The notes beneath the pieces were generated by a model. The model did no database searches. It saw only the letters and a program-made list of their open reading frames with translations, and was not told the origin of the DNA. From assembly GCF_030165005.1 (NCBI RefSeq), contig NZ_JASNNW010000022.1:51594-115593 (forward strand): DNA of 64,000 nucleotides. The letters are read 5' to 3'. Positions 44,408 through 53,354 of the stretch are shown here, in pieces. Within the stretch, counting starts at the first letter, position 1, and each line of letters starts with the position of its first letter. Source of the DNA: Blastococcus capsensis (GTDB lineage: Bacteria > Actinomycetota > Actinomycetes > Mycobacteriales > Geodermatophilaceae). Position numbers and translations under genes: made by a program.

Positions 44408-46033
44408 ATGGACGCCGTCACCCGAGTTCCCGCGCCCCGCAACGAGCCGGTCCTCACCTACGCCCCCGGCTCGGCCGAGCGCGCGGAGCTGCAGGCCCGG
44501 CTGACCGAGCTGGCCGCCGAGCCGATCGAGCTGACCGCCACGATCGGCGGGCGGCAGCGGATGGCGGCCGGCGAGCGGTTCGACGTCGTCCAGCCGCACC
44601 GGCACAGCGCCGTCCTCGGGACTTCCGGGCACGCCACCCACGCCGACGCGCAGGACGCCGTCCGCGCCGCGAAGGAGGCGGCCCCGATCTGGCAGGAGCT
44701 CTCCTTCGACGACCGCGCCGCGGTGTTCCTGAAGGCCGCCGACCTGCTGGCCGGCCCCTGGCGGCAGACGCTCAACGCCGCCACCATGCTCGGCCAGAGC
44801 AAGACCGCCCAGCAGGCGGAGATCGACAGCGCCTGCGAGCTGATCGACTTCTGGCGGTTCAACGTGCACTTCGCGCGGCAGATCCTCGCCGAGCAGCCGG
44901 AGTCCTCACCCGGCTTCTGGAACCGCACCGACCACCGGCCGCTCGAGGGTTTCGTATACGCGATCACCCCGTTCAACTTCACCGCGATCGCCGGCAACCT
45001 GCCCACCGCGCCGGCGCTCATGGGAAACACCGTCGTGTGGAAGCCCTCCCCGACCCAGCAGTTCGCCGCGCACTTCCTGATGCGGCTGCTGGAGACCGCG
45101 GGCCTGCCTCCGGGCGTGATCAACATGGTTCCCGGTGACGGGATCCCGGTCTCGGAGGTGGCGCTGGCCGACCGTGACCTGGCCGGCATCCACTTCACCG
45201 GGTCGACGCCGGTGTTCCAGCACCTGTGGCGCACGGTCGGGCAGAACATCGCCTCCTACCGCGGGTACCCGCGGATCGTCGGGGAGACCGGCGGCAAGGA
45301 CTTCGTCGTCGCGCACGCCTCGGCCGACGTCGACGTGCTGCGCACCGCGCTGGTCCGGGGCGCGTTCGAGTACCAGGGCCAGAAGTGCTCCGCGGCCTCC
45401 CGGGCCTACGTGCCGCGGTCGGTGTGGAGCCGGCTGGAGGACGACCTGGTCGCCACCACCGAGTCGCTGCCGGTGGGCGACGTCACGGACTTCTCGAACT
45501 TCATGGGCGCGGTGATCGACCGGAAATCCTTCTCGAAGCTCTCCGGTGTGCTCGACCGGGTCGACGACGACCCGGCGCTGTCGATCGTCGCCGGCGGGAC
45601 CGCCGACGACTCCGAGGGCTTCTTCGTGCGCCCGACCATCATCGAGGGCACCGACCCGGGGCACGAGGTCTTCACCACCGAGTACTTCGGTCCGGTGCTG
45701 GCGGTGCACGTGTACGACGACGCGGACTACGACGCGGTGCTCGCCCAGATGGAGTCGGCGGCGCCGTACGCCCTCACCGGCGCGGTCATCGCCCAGGACC
45801 GCGCCGCGATCGCGCACGCGCAGCAGTTACTCCGGCACGCCGCCGGCAACTTCTACGTCAACGACAAGCCGACCGGCGCCGTCGTCGGCCAGCAGCCGTT
45901 CGGCGGCGGGCGGGCCTCCGGCACCAACGACAAGGCCGGTGCCGCGCAGAACCTCCAGCGCTGGACCAGCACCCGGTCGATCAAGGAGACGTTCGCGCCC
46001 GCGACCGACCACCGCTACCCGCACATGGACTGA
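44408..46033 (+). CDS. pruA: L-glutamate gamma-semialdehyde (1-pyrroline-5-carboxylate) dehydrogenase
   Basis: 541 residues, ATG 44408. Family-typical length. Catalytic cysteine in EYQGQKCSAASRAYVP, glutamate in VGETGGKDFVVAH, ITPFNFTAIAGNLPTAPALMGNTVVWKPS, and the C-terminal GQQPFGGGRASGTNDKAGA. Finishes proline to glutamate conversion. It would receive proline derived from the 3-hydroxyproline branch at 29-32 kb. Confidence 0.95.
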   Translation: MDAVTRVPAPRNEPVLTYAPGSAERAELQARLTELAAEPIELTATIGGRQRMAAGERFDVVQPHRHSAVLGTSGHATHADAQDAVRAAKEAAPIWQELSFDDRAAVFLKAADLLAGPWRQTLNAATMLGQSKTAQQAEIDSACELIDFWRFNVHFARQILAEQPESSPGFWNRTDHRPLEGFVYAITPFNFTAIAGNLPTAPALMGNTVVWKPSPTQQFAAHFLMRLLETAGLPPGVINMVPGDGIPVSEVALADRDLAGIHFTGSTPVFQHLWRTVGQNIASYRGYPRIVGETGGKDFVVAHASADVDVLRTALVRGAFEYQGQKCSAASRAYVPRSVWSRLEDDLVATTESLPVGDVTDFSNFMGAVIDRKSFSKLSGVLDRVDDDPALSIVAGGTADDSEGFFVRPTIIEGTDPGHEVFTTEYFGPVLAVHVYDDADYDAVLAQMESAAPYALTGAVIAQDRAAIAHAQQLLRHAAGNFYVNDKPTGAVVGQQPFGGGRASGTNDKAGAAQNLQRWTSTRSIKETFAPATDHRYPHMD

Positions 46034-46053
46034 CCGCGATCCCCTGTCATCGA

Positions 46054-46602
46054 TCAGGTGACCTGATCACCATCCGGGACCGCCGGCCAGTGGACCTGTC
46101 CGTCGGCGGCGAGCACCGCGCCGGCCGCCGGCGCATGCGGGGTCAGCCGGCCGTCGGGCATCAGGTGGGTGACCGGCACCCGCCGGCTGAGGACGGCGAC
46201 GTCGGCGACCAGCCGCCGGTGGCAGCGCCACCAGACGCTCTCGCTGCACATCACCGCGACGGTCGCCCCGGCCGTGTCGGCCAGCACCTCGTCCAGGGCG
46301 GCCGCGAACTCCGCGGTGCGGGTGTGGGCGGCGTAGGCGGCGAACTGGGCGACGGTCCACCAGTCGTCGGCCACCGGCTCTCCGGTCGGCAGTCGGCGGC
46401 GTCCGCCGAGCTGCTCCGCCCAGCGGTAGCCGATGCCGGTCGCCGGCAGCCACTCCTCGAGTGCCTCGCGCCGGACGTCGGGGTTGTTCCGGCTGCCGGG
46501 GAAGCGGCGGACGTCGACGAGCAGCTCCACGTCGGCCCCGGAGAGACGGGCGCCGAGGCGTTCCCGGTCATCGGGCCCGTGGCCCACGGTGAGCAGCGGC
46601 AC
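46054..46602 (-). CDS. DUF488 family protein
   Basis: 182 residues. DUF488 motifs: VELLVDVRRFPGSRNNPDV, YRWAEQLGGRRR and the cysteine motif VAVMCSESVWWRCHRRLVAD. Function unknown; the conserved CSE..CHR cysteines suggest a metal or redox site. Converges on pruA. No signal peptide. Confidence 0.87.
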   Translation of the reverse strand: MPLLTVGHGPDDRERLGARLSGADVELLVDVRRFPGSRNNPDVRREALEEWLPATGIGYRWAEQLGGRRRLPTGEPVADDWWTVAQFAAYAAHTRTAEFAAALDEVLADTAGATVAVMCSESVWWRCHRRLVADVAVLSRRVPVTHLMPDGRLTPHAPAAGAVLAADGQVHWPAVPDGDQVT

Positions 46603-46682
46603 GCCCTCTGCCTACCCGAGCGCGGCCGGTCATGCGCCGGGAGTCATGCTCGACGGGCGGGAACGACGATCGGTGGGGTGGC

Positions 46683-47855
46683 GTGAGCGGGGCAACGGTG
46701 GAGGTGCAGGCCCCTCTGTGGCGGTCCCGCGGGGTGCAGGCGCTGGTGGGCGTGACGGCGCTCGGGTTCGCCAGCTACTTCCTCACGCTGGCCTCCCTGC
46801 CCACGTACGCGGTGGCCGGTGGGGCGTCGGCGGCCACCGCCGGCGTGGTCACCGCGGTCTTCCTGGTGATCACCATCGTCGTGCAGACCGTGGTCCCGGC
46901 CCTGACCGCCCGGTTCGGCGTCGGGCCGGTGTTCGCTGCGGGGCTGCTCGCGCTCGGGGTGCCCGCGCCGCTGTACGTGCTCGACGACGGGGTCGGCTGG
47001 ATCTCGGCGCTGTCGGCCGTGCGGGGCGCCGGGTTCGCGGTGATCACCGTGCTCGGAGCCACCCTCGCCGCCCGGGTCGCCCCGCCGGAGCGGCGCGGCG
47101 AGTCCATCGGCCTCTACGGCCTGGCGATCGCACTGCCCAACATGGCGGCGATCCCGGCCGGGGTCGCGCTGGTGCTCGACGGGCACGTCGGCTGGCTGGC
47201 GTGGCTGTCGGCGTCACCGGTGCTGGGCCTGGTCTTCCTCCCGATGCTGCTGCGGTCGGTGACCACCCGTGAGGAGCGCGGCGCGAAGGGGGACGCGCGG
47301 GCGGCGGTCCGCGCCGCGCTGGCGCCGTCGCTGGTGCTGTTCGTGGTGACGACGGCCGGCGGCGGGCTGGTCACCTTCCTGCCGATCGACCGGCCCGACG
47401 GCCGGCTGGCCACCGTGGCCCTCCTGCTGTGGGGACTGTTCGGAGCGCTCACCCGGTGGCGGGCCGGCGTGCTGGCCGACCGGCTGGGCACCGGGCTGCT
47501 GCTGCCCCTTGCGGTGCTGGTCGGCGCGGCCGGCCTGACGGTCACCGCCGTGGGCCTGTGGAACGCCTCGGCCTGGGTGCTGGTCGGTGCGGCGCTCTTC
47601 GGTGCCGGGTTCGGAGCGGTGCAGAACCTCACCCTGCTGCGGGCCTTCACCCGCGCCGGCGAGCAGGGGACGACGGCGGCGAGCGCCCTGTGGAACGCCT
47701 CGTTCGACGCCGGGACCGCCTGCGGGGCGCTGCTGCTGGGCTTCGTCTTCGGCGCCGTGGGGTTGTCGTGGACGTTCGTGTTCAGCGCCGTCGCGCTGGC
47801 CGTCGTCCTCCCGCTGGCGCGAGTCGCCGCGCGCCCCGCGCCCGCCCGCCCCTGA
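46683..47855 (+). CDS. MFS transporter
   Basis: 390 residues from GTG 46683. Twelve hydrophobic segments, MFS motif-like TARFGVGPVFAAGLLALG, motif C-like GLYGLAIALPNMAAIPAG, and RWRAGVLADRLGTGLLLPLAVL in the second half. Efflux-type; substrate unknown. The start 17 codons upstream (46632) adds a non-family polar extension. Confidence 0.87.
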   Translation: MSGATVEVQAPLWRSRGVQALVGVTALGFASYFLTLASLPTYAVAGGASAATAGVVTAVFLVITIVVQTVVPALTARFGVGPVFAAGLLALGVPAPLYVLDDGVGWISALSAVRGAGFAVITVLGATLAARVAPPERRGESIGLYGLAIALPNMAAIPAGVALVLDGHVGWLAWLSASPVLGLVFLPMLLRSVTTREERGAKGDARAAVRAALAPSLVLFVVTTAGGGLVTFLPIDRPDGRLATVALLLWGLFGALTRWRAGVLADRLGTGLLLPLAVLVGAAGLTVTAVGLWNASAWVLVGAALFGAGFGAVQNLTLLRAFTRAGEQGTTAASALWNASFDAGTACGALLLGFVFGAVGLSWTFVFSAVALAVVLPLARVAARPAPARP

Positions 47856-47865
47856 CGCGGGCGGC

Positions 47866-48207
47866 TCAGACCGGCCGGGCGGCGGCGTGCAGCGAGCGGA
47901 TGAAGAGGATCTCCTCGCCCGACCGCCGCAACCAGGTGCGCAGCCCGTCGGGATCGAAGCGGTTCGCGTCCCGCAGCTGACCCAGCTGCAGCTGGCGGGT
48001 GCTGGCCTGCGCCCGCTGGGCGGTGGGCAGCGCCCGGCCCTCGGTGCGGGCGATCGCGGTCAGCCCCGCGCCCACGAACACCAGGTCGCGGATCTCGGTC
48101 AGGCCGGTGAGCAGCTGCTCGGCGGCGTCGTCGTCGGCCGCGGTCAGGGCGGCGAGCAGTTCGTCGGCGCGGCGGCGGCCCTCGGCGGCCGGGTCGGGAG
48201 AGGTCAC
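47866..48207 (-). CDS. Hypothetical helical protein
   Basis: 113 residues: MTSPDPAAEGRRRADELLAALTAADDDAAEQLL is followed by two helices and ends FIRSLHAAARPV. All-helical, soluble, no recognised family. It converges on the MFS gene. Confidence 0.6.
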   Translation of the reverse strand: MTSPDPAAEGRRRADELLAALTAADDDAAEQLLTGLTEIRDLVFVGAGLTAIARTEGRALPTAQRAQASTRQLQLGQLRDANRFDPDGLRTWLRRSGEEILFIRSLHAAARPV

Positions 48208-48238
48208 GCCACTACTCTCCCTGCTGGACCCGGGGTGG

Positions 48239-48745
48239 TCACGCGAGGGGAGGCCCCAGTACCTCCATCCCGTGCTGCCTCGCCGCCCCGACGAGGGCGG
48301 TCATGTCCGGGGGGTTCTCCGGCGGAGGAGGCAGGGTCGGTTCCTCGGCGGGCCGGCCGGTGGCCCGCGCGAACAGGTCGAACCGGCCCGGGACGGCCAG
48401 GGCCAGCACGCGGGCGGTGGGGGAGTCGACCCGGAAGGTGTGCGGCAGCCCCCGCGGCGCCCAGACGAAGCTGCCCGGTGTGGCGGCCCAGGCCCGGTCC
48501 CCGACCTGGAAGGTGATCTCTCCGTCGAGGACGAACCAGGCCTCGTCCTCCTGGTGGTGGACGTGCAGCGGCGGCGAGGAGCGGCGCGGGAGCAGCTGCT
48601 CCCAGACGGCGAGCCGCCCGCCGGTGTCCTCGGTCAGGGCCTTGAACGTCATCAGGGTGTCGACGTGCCAGATCGCCGTCCCCTCGCCAGGGGCGGTCAG
48701 GACCGGAGCCGGCTCAGCGGATGTGGTGTGCGTAGGTGCGGTCAT
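48239..48745 (-). CDS. Cupin-domain protein
   Basis: 168 residues from ATG 48745. Cupin motif 1 PLHVHHQEDEAWFVLDGEITFQVG supplies H, H, E; motif 2 PGSFVWAPRGLPHTFRV supplies the last H, so a metal site is complete. Quercetinase-like small cupin; substrate unknown. Divergent from the broken LuxR regulator at 48835, a likely former regulator. Confidence 0.85.
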   Translation of the reverse strand: MTAPTHTTSAEPAPVLTAPGEGTAIWHVDTLMTFKALTEDTGGRLAVWEQLLPRRSSPPLHVHHQEDEAWFVLDGEITFQVGDRAWAATPGSFVWAPRGLPHTFRVDSPTARVLALAVPGRFDLFARATGRPAEEPTLPPPPENPPDMTALVGAARQHGMEVLGPPLA

Positions 48746-48834
48746 GGCAGCGAGCGTGCGATCGACCCGATGACCTGCGACATCCCTGAAGCGGGGGGGT
48801 TTCCCGCGACGCCCGGCGGTCCTACCGTTTCGGC

Positions 48835-49969
48835 ATGGCACCGATGGCCACGGTGCGCGACCGGATCGAGCGGCTCTGCCGGTCGGCGACCGACCCGCTC
48901 GCGCTGTACCGGGACGTCGTCCCGGTACTCGGCCGCGCGGTTCCGTCCGACCTCTGGTGCGGCCTGCTCCTCGACCCGGCCACGGTGATGAACACCGGCG
49001 GGTACCACGACGAGGGCCTGCCGCTGGAGGTGCTCCCTCGCCTGCTCGAGCTGGAGGTCGGCGGCGACGACGTCAACCAGTTGCCCGCCCTGGTGCGGGA
49101 CCGGTCGGGCGTCGCCACCATCCACCGCCGTACGCGGGGACGCCCGGAGCTCAGCGCCCGCTACCGCGACGTGATGCTGCCGGTCGGGATGGGACCGGAG
49201 CTGCGCGCGGTGCTGCGGAACCGGGGTCGGCCCTGGGGGGCGGTGGTGTTCTTCCGGGAGACCGGGGCACCCGACTTCACGGATGCGGAGCTGCAGCTCG
49301 TCGCCGCGATCGCCCCCGACATCGCCGCGGCCGTGCGCCGCACCCTCCTGGTCACCGAGATCACCCACCGGGACGTCGAGGAAGGTCCCGGGATGGCCGT
49401 GCTGCGGGTCGACGGCGTGCGGATCGACGTCGAGCTGGCCAGCCGGGCCGCGCGGCTGCTGATGGACGAGATGCCCGACTCCCGCATCGGTGGGGTGCCG
49501 GTCGGCGTGGTCATGCTCGTGTCGCGGCTGATCGCGGCTGATCGCGGCGGGGGGACGGCGCCAGTCAGGGCGGGTGCGACTGCGGACCGGCCGGTGGATG
49601 AGCGTGCAGCTCGACGTCCTGGAGCCGGCCGGCCGGGAGGGGCCCGAGCGGCTGTCGCTGGTGATCGAGCCGGTCGCGCCCTACGAGCTGGCCGAGGTGA
49701 TCGCCGAGGCCTACGGGCTCACCGCCCGGGAGCGGGAGGTGGCGCGGCTGGTCGTGGCGGGGAACAGCAACCCCGAAGTGGCCGCGGCGCTGTCGATCTC
49801 GCTGACCACCGTGCAGGACCACCTGAAGAAGGTCTTCGCCAACCTGGGGGTCGGCAGCCGGCACGAGCTCACCGCCCGGATGTTCTTCGACCAGTACCTG
49901 CCGCGTCAGCTGTCGCAGGCCCCGATCGGCGGGAACGGGTGGTACCTGCCGTCACACCTGCCCCGTTGA
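48835..49969 (+). pseudogene. LuxR-family regulator with GAF-like domain, split by a frameshift
   Basis: ATG 48835 begins a GAF-like sensor domain (to about residue 170). The LuxR helix-turn-helix (LTAREREVARLVVAGNSNPEVAAAL ... VQDHLKKVFANLGVGSRHELTARMF) lies in a different frame (49574-49969). At 49525-49544 the decamer CGGCTGATCG is repeated in tandem. Deleting one copy joins the frames seamlessly (RLIAAGGRRQSGRVRLRTGRW). As given, the protein loses its DNA-binding domain unless the HTH half starts separately at GTG 49574. Confidence 0.82.
49525..49544. repeat. 10-bp tandem duplication causing frameshift
   Basis: CGGCTGATCG at 49525-49534 is repeated exactly at 49535-49544, with identity extending to 49547. 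Ten is not a multiple of three, so it shifts the LuxR-type reading frame by +1. Confidence 0.9.
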
Positions 49970-49992
49970 ACCGCGGTCCAGCGGGGCAGGTG
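49955..49992. terminator. 11-bp perfect stem hairpin
   Basis: CACCTGCCCCG (49955-49965) pairs with CGGGGCAGGTG (49982-49992). It overlaps the end of the LuxR gene and faces the convergent permease remnant. Confidence 0.65.
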
Positions 49993-50015
49993 CGCACGTG
50001 CAGGGCGGGGGGGCG

Positions 50016-50356
50016 TCACGCGTCGCGGCGTCGCAGCACCAGGTAGCCGGCCAGCAGCACTGCCGCCACCTCGGCGCAGAACACCGCGAAACCGGTCCAG
50101 GGCTCGAGCAGGTTCGCGCGATGGTCATCCCCCAGGTGATGAACGAGCCGGCCGCCTCGCCGGCGAGGTCGTCCGCGCTGACCGCGCAGACCAGCACGGT
50201 GAGCCCGGCGCCGAGCACCACCAGCGCGACGATCGACCAGACCGTGGAGCGCACCGACCAGGACTTGATCCACTCCGCCCGCAAGGTCTGTGCGAATCCC
50301 GGCCGGCGCACTCCCGGCACGTTCCGGTGGGGGTCGAGGGCGACGGTGTCGATCAT
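50016..50356 (-). pseudogene. ABC-2 type permease remnant (internal deletion)
   Basis: ATG 50356 starts a typical permease N-terminus (FAQTLRAEWIKSWSVRSTVWS plus one membrane helix up to SFITWGM). The frame is then lost near 50125, and the C-terminal helix NLLEPWTGFAVFCAEV ... YLVLRRRDA resumes in another frame to 50016. About half of the normal ~260 residues is gone. Confidence 0.75.
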
Positions 50357-50399
50357 CGGGGCGCTCCGGCAGGGGTCTGCTCCCGCGCGGAGTACTCCA

Positions 50400-50468
50400 C
50401 GCTGGCGAGATGCGGTCGACGGCGGTCCGGTCGCCGTACCTCTTGGTGAGCCCCTGCGCCTCGATCAT
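50400..50468 (-). pseudogene. ABC ATPase N-terminal remnant
   Basis: ATG 50468 begins MIEAQGLTKRYGDRTAVDRI, the standard start of an ABC ATPase, and then degenerates before any Walker A. It is the partner of the permease remnant just downstream; the operon has collapsed to under 500 bp. Confidence 0.7.
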
Positions 50469-50576
50469 CGCGGCTCCGGGGAGCGGTCGGGAAGTCATGG
50501 CCGAAGCCTGTCCGGCGGACGACGCCCCGACCATCGGGGAGCGACCTGATCGCACCCTGAAAGATCCCCCAGCAGG

Positions 50577-51716
50577 TCAGGCGGTGCGCGGCAGGGGAGC
50601 GCCGGGCCGCAGCTCGCGGCGCAGCGCCCGGGCGGCGGCCTGCCCGGCGCGGTTCGCGCCGATGGTGCTGGCCGAGGGGCCGTAGCCGACCAGGTGCAGC
50701 CGGGGCTCGCCGGCGACCTGGGTGCCCTCCATGCGGAAGCTCCGCCCCGCGTCGCGGAGCCGGAGCGGCGCGAGGTGGCCGACCGCCGCGCGGAAGCCGG
50801 TGGCCCACAGGATCGCGCCGGCCGCCACGGAGCCTCCCTCCGTTCCGTCGGCGGCGTCCCAGGCCACGCCGTCGGGGATGATCCGGTCGAACATCGGCTG
50901 CCGCTCGAGGATGCCGCGCTCCAGCCCCTCGCGCACGTAGGGGGTGCTGAGCGCCAGCCCGGTGACGCCGACGACGCTGCCGGGGCGCCGCCCTTCCCGG
51001 ACTGCTTCCTCCACCATCGCCACCGCCCGGCGGCCGGCGTCGTCGTCGAAGGGACCGTCCCGCCACACCGGTGGGCGGCGGGTCACCCACGTCGTCGAGG
51101 TGACCCGGGAGATCTCGGCCAGCAGCTGGGTGGCCGAGGCGCCACCGCCCACGACGACGACGTGCTGCCCCCGGAAGTCCTCGGCCGAGCGGTAGTCGAC
51201 CGTGTGCAGCTGGCGGCCGCGGAACAGTTCCTGGCCGGGGTAGCGCGGGACGAACGGGCGGGTCCAGGTGCCCGTCGCATTGACGACGGCGCGCGGGATC
51301 CAGGTGCCGCGGTCGGTCTCCACCCGGAAGCGGTCGTCGGCGCCGCGCCGTACGGCGGTGACCCGCACGGGCCGCACGACCGGCACGGCGAAGCGCTGCT
51401 CGTACTCGGCGAAGTACGCGGGGACGGACTCCACCGCCGGAGCGCCGTCGTCATCGGGGGTGAACGGCAGCCCGGGGAGGTGGTGGACCCGGTGGGTCGT
51501 GCCGAGGGTGAGCGAGGGCCAGCGGTGCCGCCAGGCGCCGCCCGGCGCGTCCTCCCCGTCGAGGACCAGGAAACCGGTGCCCGGTGCGAAGCCCTGTCGG
51601 GCCAGTGCCCACGCCGTGGACAGCCCGGCCTGCCCGGCACCGATCACGACGACGTCGACGTCGCGGGGTCCGGGCGTGCTGGTCACACGGGCAGCAACCG
51701 GTGGGCGGCCCGCCAC
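50577..51716 (-). CDS. Flavin-dependent monooxygenase-like oxidoreductase
   Basis: 379 residues (GTG 51716; GTG 51686 possible). FAD motif DVVVIGAGQAGLSTAWALARQG, GGAWRHRWPSLTL, NADPH motif HVVVVGGGASATQLLAEIS, and the ATG-type ILWATGFRAAVGHLAPL. Resembles small NAD(P)-binding flavin monooxygenases and lysine/ornithine hydroxylase-like proteins. Divergent from the ATP-grasp gene over about 140 bp. Confidence 0.87.
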   Translation of the reverse strand: MAGRPPVAARVTSTPGPRDVDVVVIGAGQAGLSTAWALARQGFAPGTGFLVLDGEDAPGGAWRHRWPSLTLGTTHRVHHLPGLPFTPDDDGAPAVESVPAYFAEYEQRFAVPVVRPVRVTAVRRGADDRFRVETDRGTWIPRAVVNATGTWTRPFVPRYPGQELFRGRQLHTVDYRSAEDFRGQHVVVVGGGASATQLLAEISRVTSTTWVTRRPPVWRDGPFDDDAGRRAVAMVEEAVREGRRPGSVVGVTGLALSTPYVREGLERGILERQPMFDRIIPDGVAWDAADGTEGGSVAAGAILWATGFRAAVGHLAPLRLRDAGRSFRMEGTQVAGEPRLHLVGYGPSASTIGANRAGQAAARALRRELRPGAPLPRTA

Positions 51717-51859
51717 CTTCCCGCGCGGAGCTGCTGGTCACCGGAGGGAGCGGCCACCTCAGCACGGCGATTCGGGTACGTGCTGTTACCCGTTCCACCG
51801 GAAACCAACCGGCCGGTATGGTCGGACTGCTCTGACCGGACCGGGAGGGACAGTCCACC

Positions 51860-53326
51860 ATGCCGACGCCCGTGACACCCGGCGGCACGGCCGCGACCTC
51901 TGCCGGCTCCACTGAGCCGTGGTTCGTCGCGGTAGAGGTGCTCGTGCGCCCGGGCGCCGCCCGTCCCGAGTTCGGGGCGGGGGAGCGGCTGGACGCCTTC
52001 GGGGTGGCACAGCTGGAATCCGCGCGGTCGCGGGGCCTGCGCACGGCGGTCCTGGCGCGGCACCGCGCCTGCTACGGCGAGGAGCTGGACGGGCTGGTCG
52101 ACCGGTGGATCGAGTGCGACACCCAGGACGTGTCCGCGGTCGTGGCCGCGACCCGTGGCCTGGACGGCGAGATCCTCGTGCTGACCAGTTCCGTCGACGG
52201 GTTCACCGGCTCGGCCGCCGGCGCCGCCCGGGCGCTCGGCCTGCGCGGTCCGACGCCTGGGTCGCCCGCACTGGCCGACGATCGGCGGGCGCTGCACGGT
52301 GCGCTCGCCGCGACCGGCCTGGCCCATGTCGCCTGGGCGGAGATCTCCGCCGGTGCCGACCGGCCCGGATCGCCCCTCGGCTACCCCTGCGTGGTCCAGC
52401 CGGTGGACGGCGGCGCCGGCTGGGACGTCGGCCTGGTCTCCGACGACCGGGAACTCCAGGAGCTGGCGGCCCGGCATGTCGCGCGGCCGGACTACGGCCG
52501 GGGGCTGCGACCCCGGCACCGGCTGGTCGCCGAGGAGTACGTCCCCGGTCCGCGCTACGGCGCCGACGGCTTCGTCGACGCCGGCCGGCCCGTCGTCCTG
52601 GCTTGGTCGGACACCATCACCACGCCGCCGCCGCACGTCGCCGACCTGGTCCGCACGGCCACGGCCCGGCCGCCGACCGAGGAAGCCGCCGGCTGGGTCC
52701 GCGACTGGCTCGCGGCCGTCGGGTACGACTTCGGCCCGTTCCACCTCGAGTTCGTGCTGGGTCCGGCCGGTCCGCGACTGCTGGTGCTGAACCCGACGCC
52801 GGCGGGCGGCGGTGCCCACCACTGCGTGGACCTGGTGAGCGGCGTCGACACCGCGGACGCCACCGTGGGGCGGCTCCTGGGGGAGCCCGCCAGGGAGCCG
52901 GCGGGGGCCGTGGTGGCCAGTACGCAGATGCACTTCAGCGCACAGGAGGTCGGCCGGGTGCGGGCGGTCTCGGGCGTCCGTGAGGTCGGTGGGATCCCCG
53001 GCCTGGTCGCGGCCGAGGTCTTCGCCGACCTCGGCGAGGTGACCGGGCCGGCCGGTTCCGGCCGGGAGCGCCTCGGGCACGTGGTGACCGTCGGGCAGAC
53101 GCCGGAGCAGGCGCGGCGTCGAGCTGTTGCCGCGCTCGATGCGATCGTCGTGGTCGTCGACGAGCTGGAGACCGCCCTTCCTGCGTGGGGATGTGGCGGC
53201 AGCACGTGCGCGGCGGGTCGCTGCCCTCGGCCGTGCTGCGGCCTCCCGGGCCGGGCCCAGGGGTCCGCTGACGGGTCGGTGGCCCGGCGGGAGCCGCTGC
53301 TCCAGCGCTGCGTGCCGCGCCGGTAG
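51860..53326 (+). CDS. ATP-grasp domain protein with Cys-rich C-terminal tail
   Basis: 488 residues from ATG 51860. ATP-grasp ligase fold: LALADDRRALHGALAATGLAHVAW-type start of the central domain, PCVVQPVDGGAGWDVGLVSDD, LVAEEYVPGPRYGADGFVDAG, HLEFVLGPAGPRLLVLNPTPAGGG (metal ligands E and N). Similar proteins join an amino acid to an acyl or amino group. The final ~50 residues contain six cysteines (GCGGSTCAAGRCPRPCCG), unlike the family, perhaps from read-through into a neighbouring frame. Confidence 0.8.
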   Translation: MPTPVTPGGTAATSAGSTEPWFVAVEVLVRPGAARPEFGAGERLDAFGVAQLESARSRGLRTAVLARHRACYGEELDGLVDRWIECDTQDVSAVVAATRGLDGEILVLTSSVDGFTGSAAGAARALGLRGPTPGSPALADDRRALHGALAATGLAHVAWAEISAGADRPGSPLGYPCVVQPVDGGAGWDVGLVSDDRELQELAARHVARPDYGRGLRPRHRLVAEEYVPGPRYGADGFVDAGRPVVLAWSDTITTPPPHVADLVRTATARPPTEEAAGWVRDWLAAVGYDFGPFHLEFVLGPAGPRLLVLNPTPAGGGAHHCVDLVSGVDTADATVGRLLGEPAREPAGAVVASTQMHFSAQEVGRVRAVSGVREVGGIPGLVAAEVFADLGEVTGPAGSGRERLGHVVTVGQTPEQARRRAVAALDAIVVVVDELETALPAWGCGGSTCAAGRCPRPCCGLPGRAQGSADGSVARREPLLQRCVPRR

Positions 53327-53335
53327 CCGGCCCGG

Positions 53336-53354
53336 CCGGGTGCTGATCACCCGG
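53336..53354. terminator. Short hairpin after the ATP-grasp gene
   Basis: CCGGGTG (53336-53342) and CACCCGG (53348-53354) form a 7-bp stem with 5-base loop, 9 bp after the stop codon. Confidence 0.5.

Noticed and set aside
42359..44869. 836-codon minus-strand ORF
   Set aside because: It runs antisense to putB/pruA and out of frame through the PucR gene; the real frames there have full motifs.
49525..49560. Programmed ribosomal frameshift in the LuxR gene
   Set aside because: There is no slippery sequence or downstream structure; the exact 10-bp duplication explains the shift more simply.
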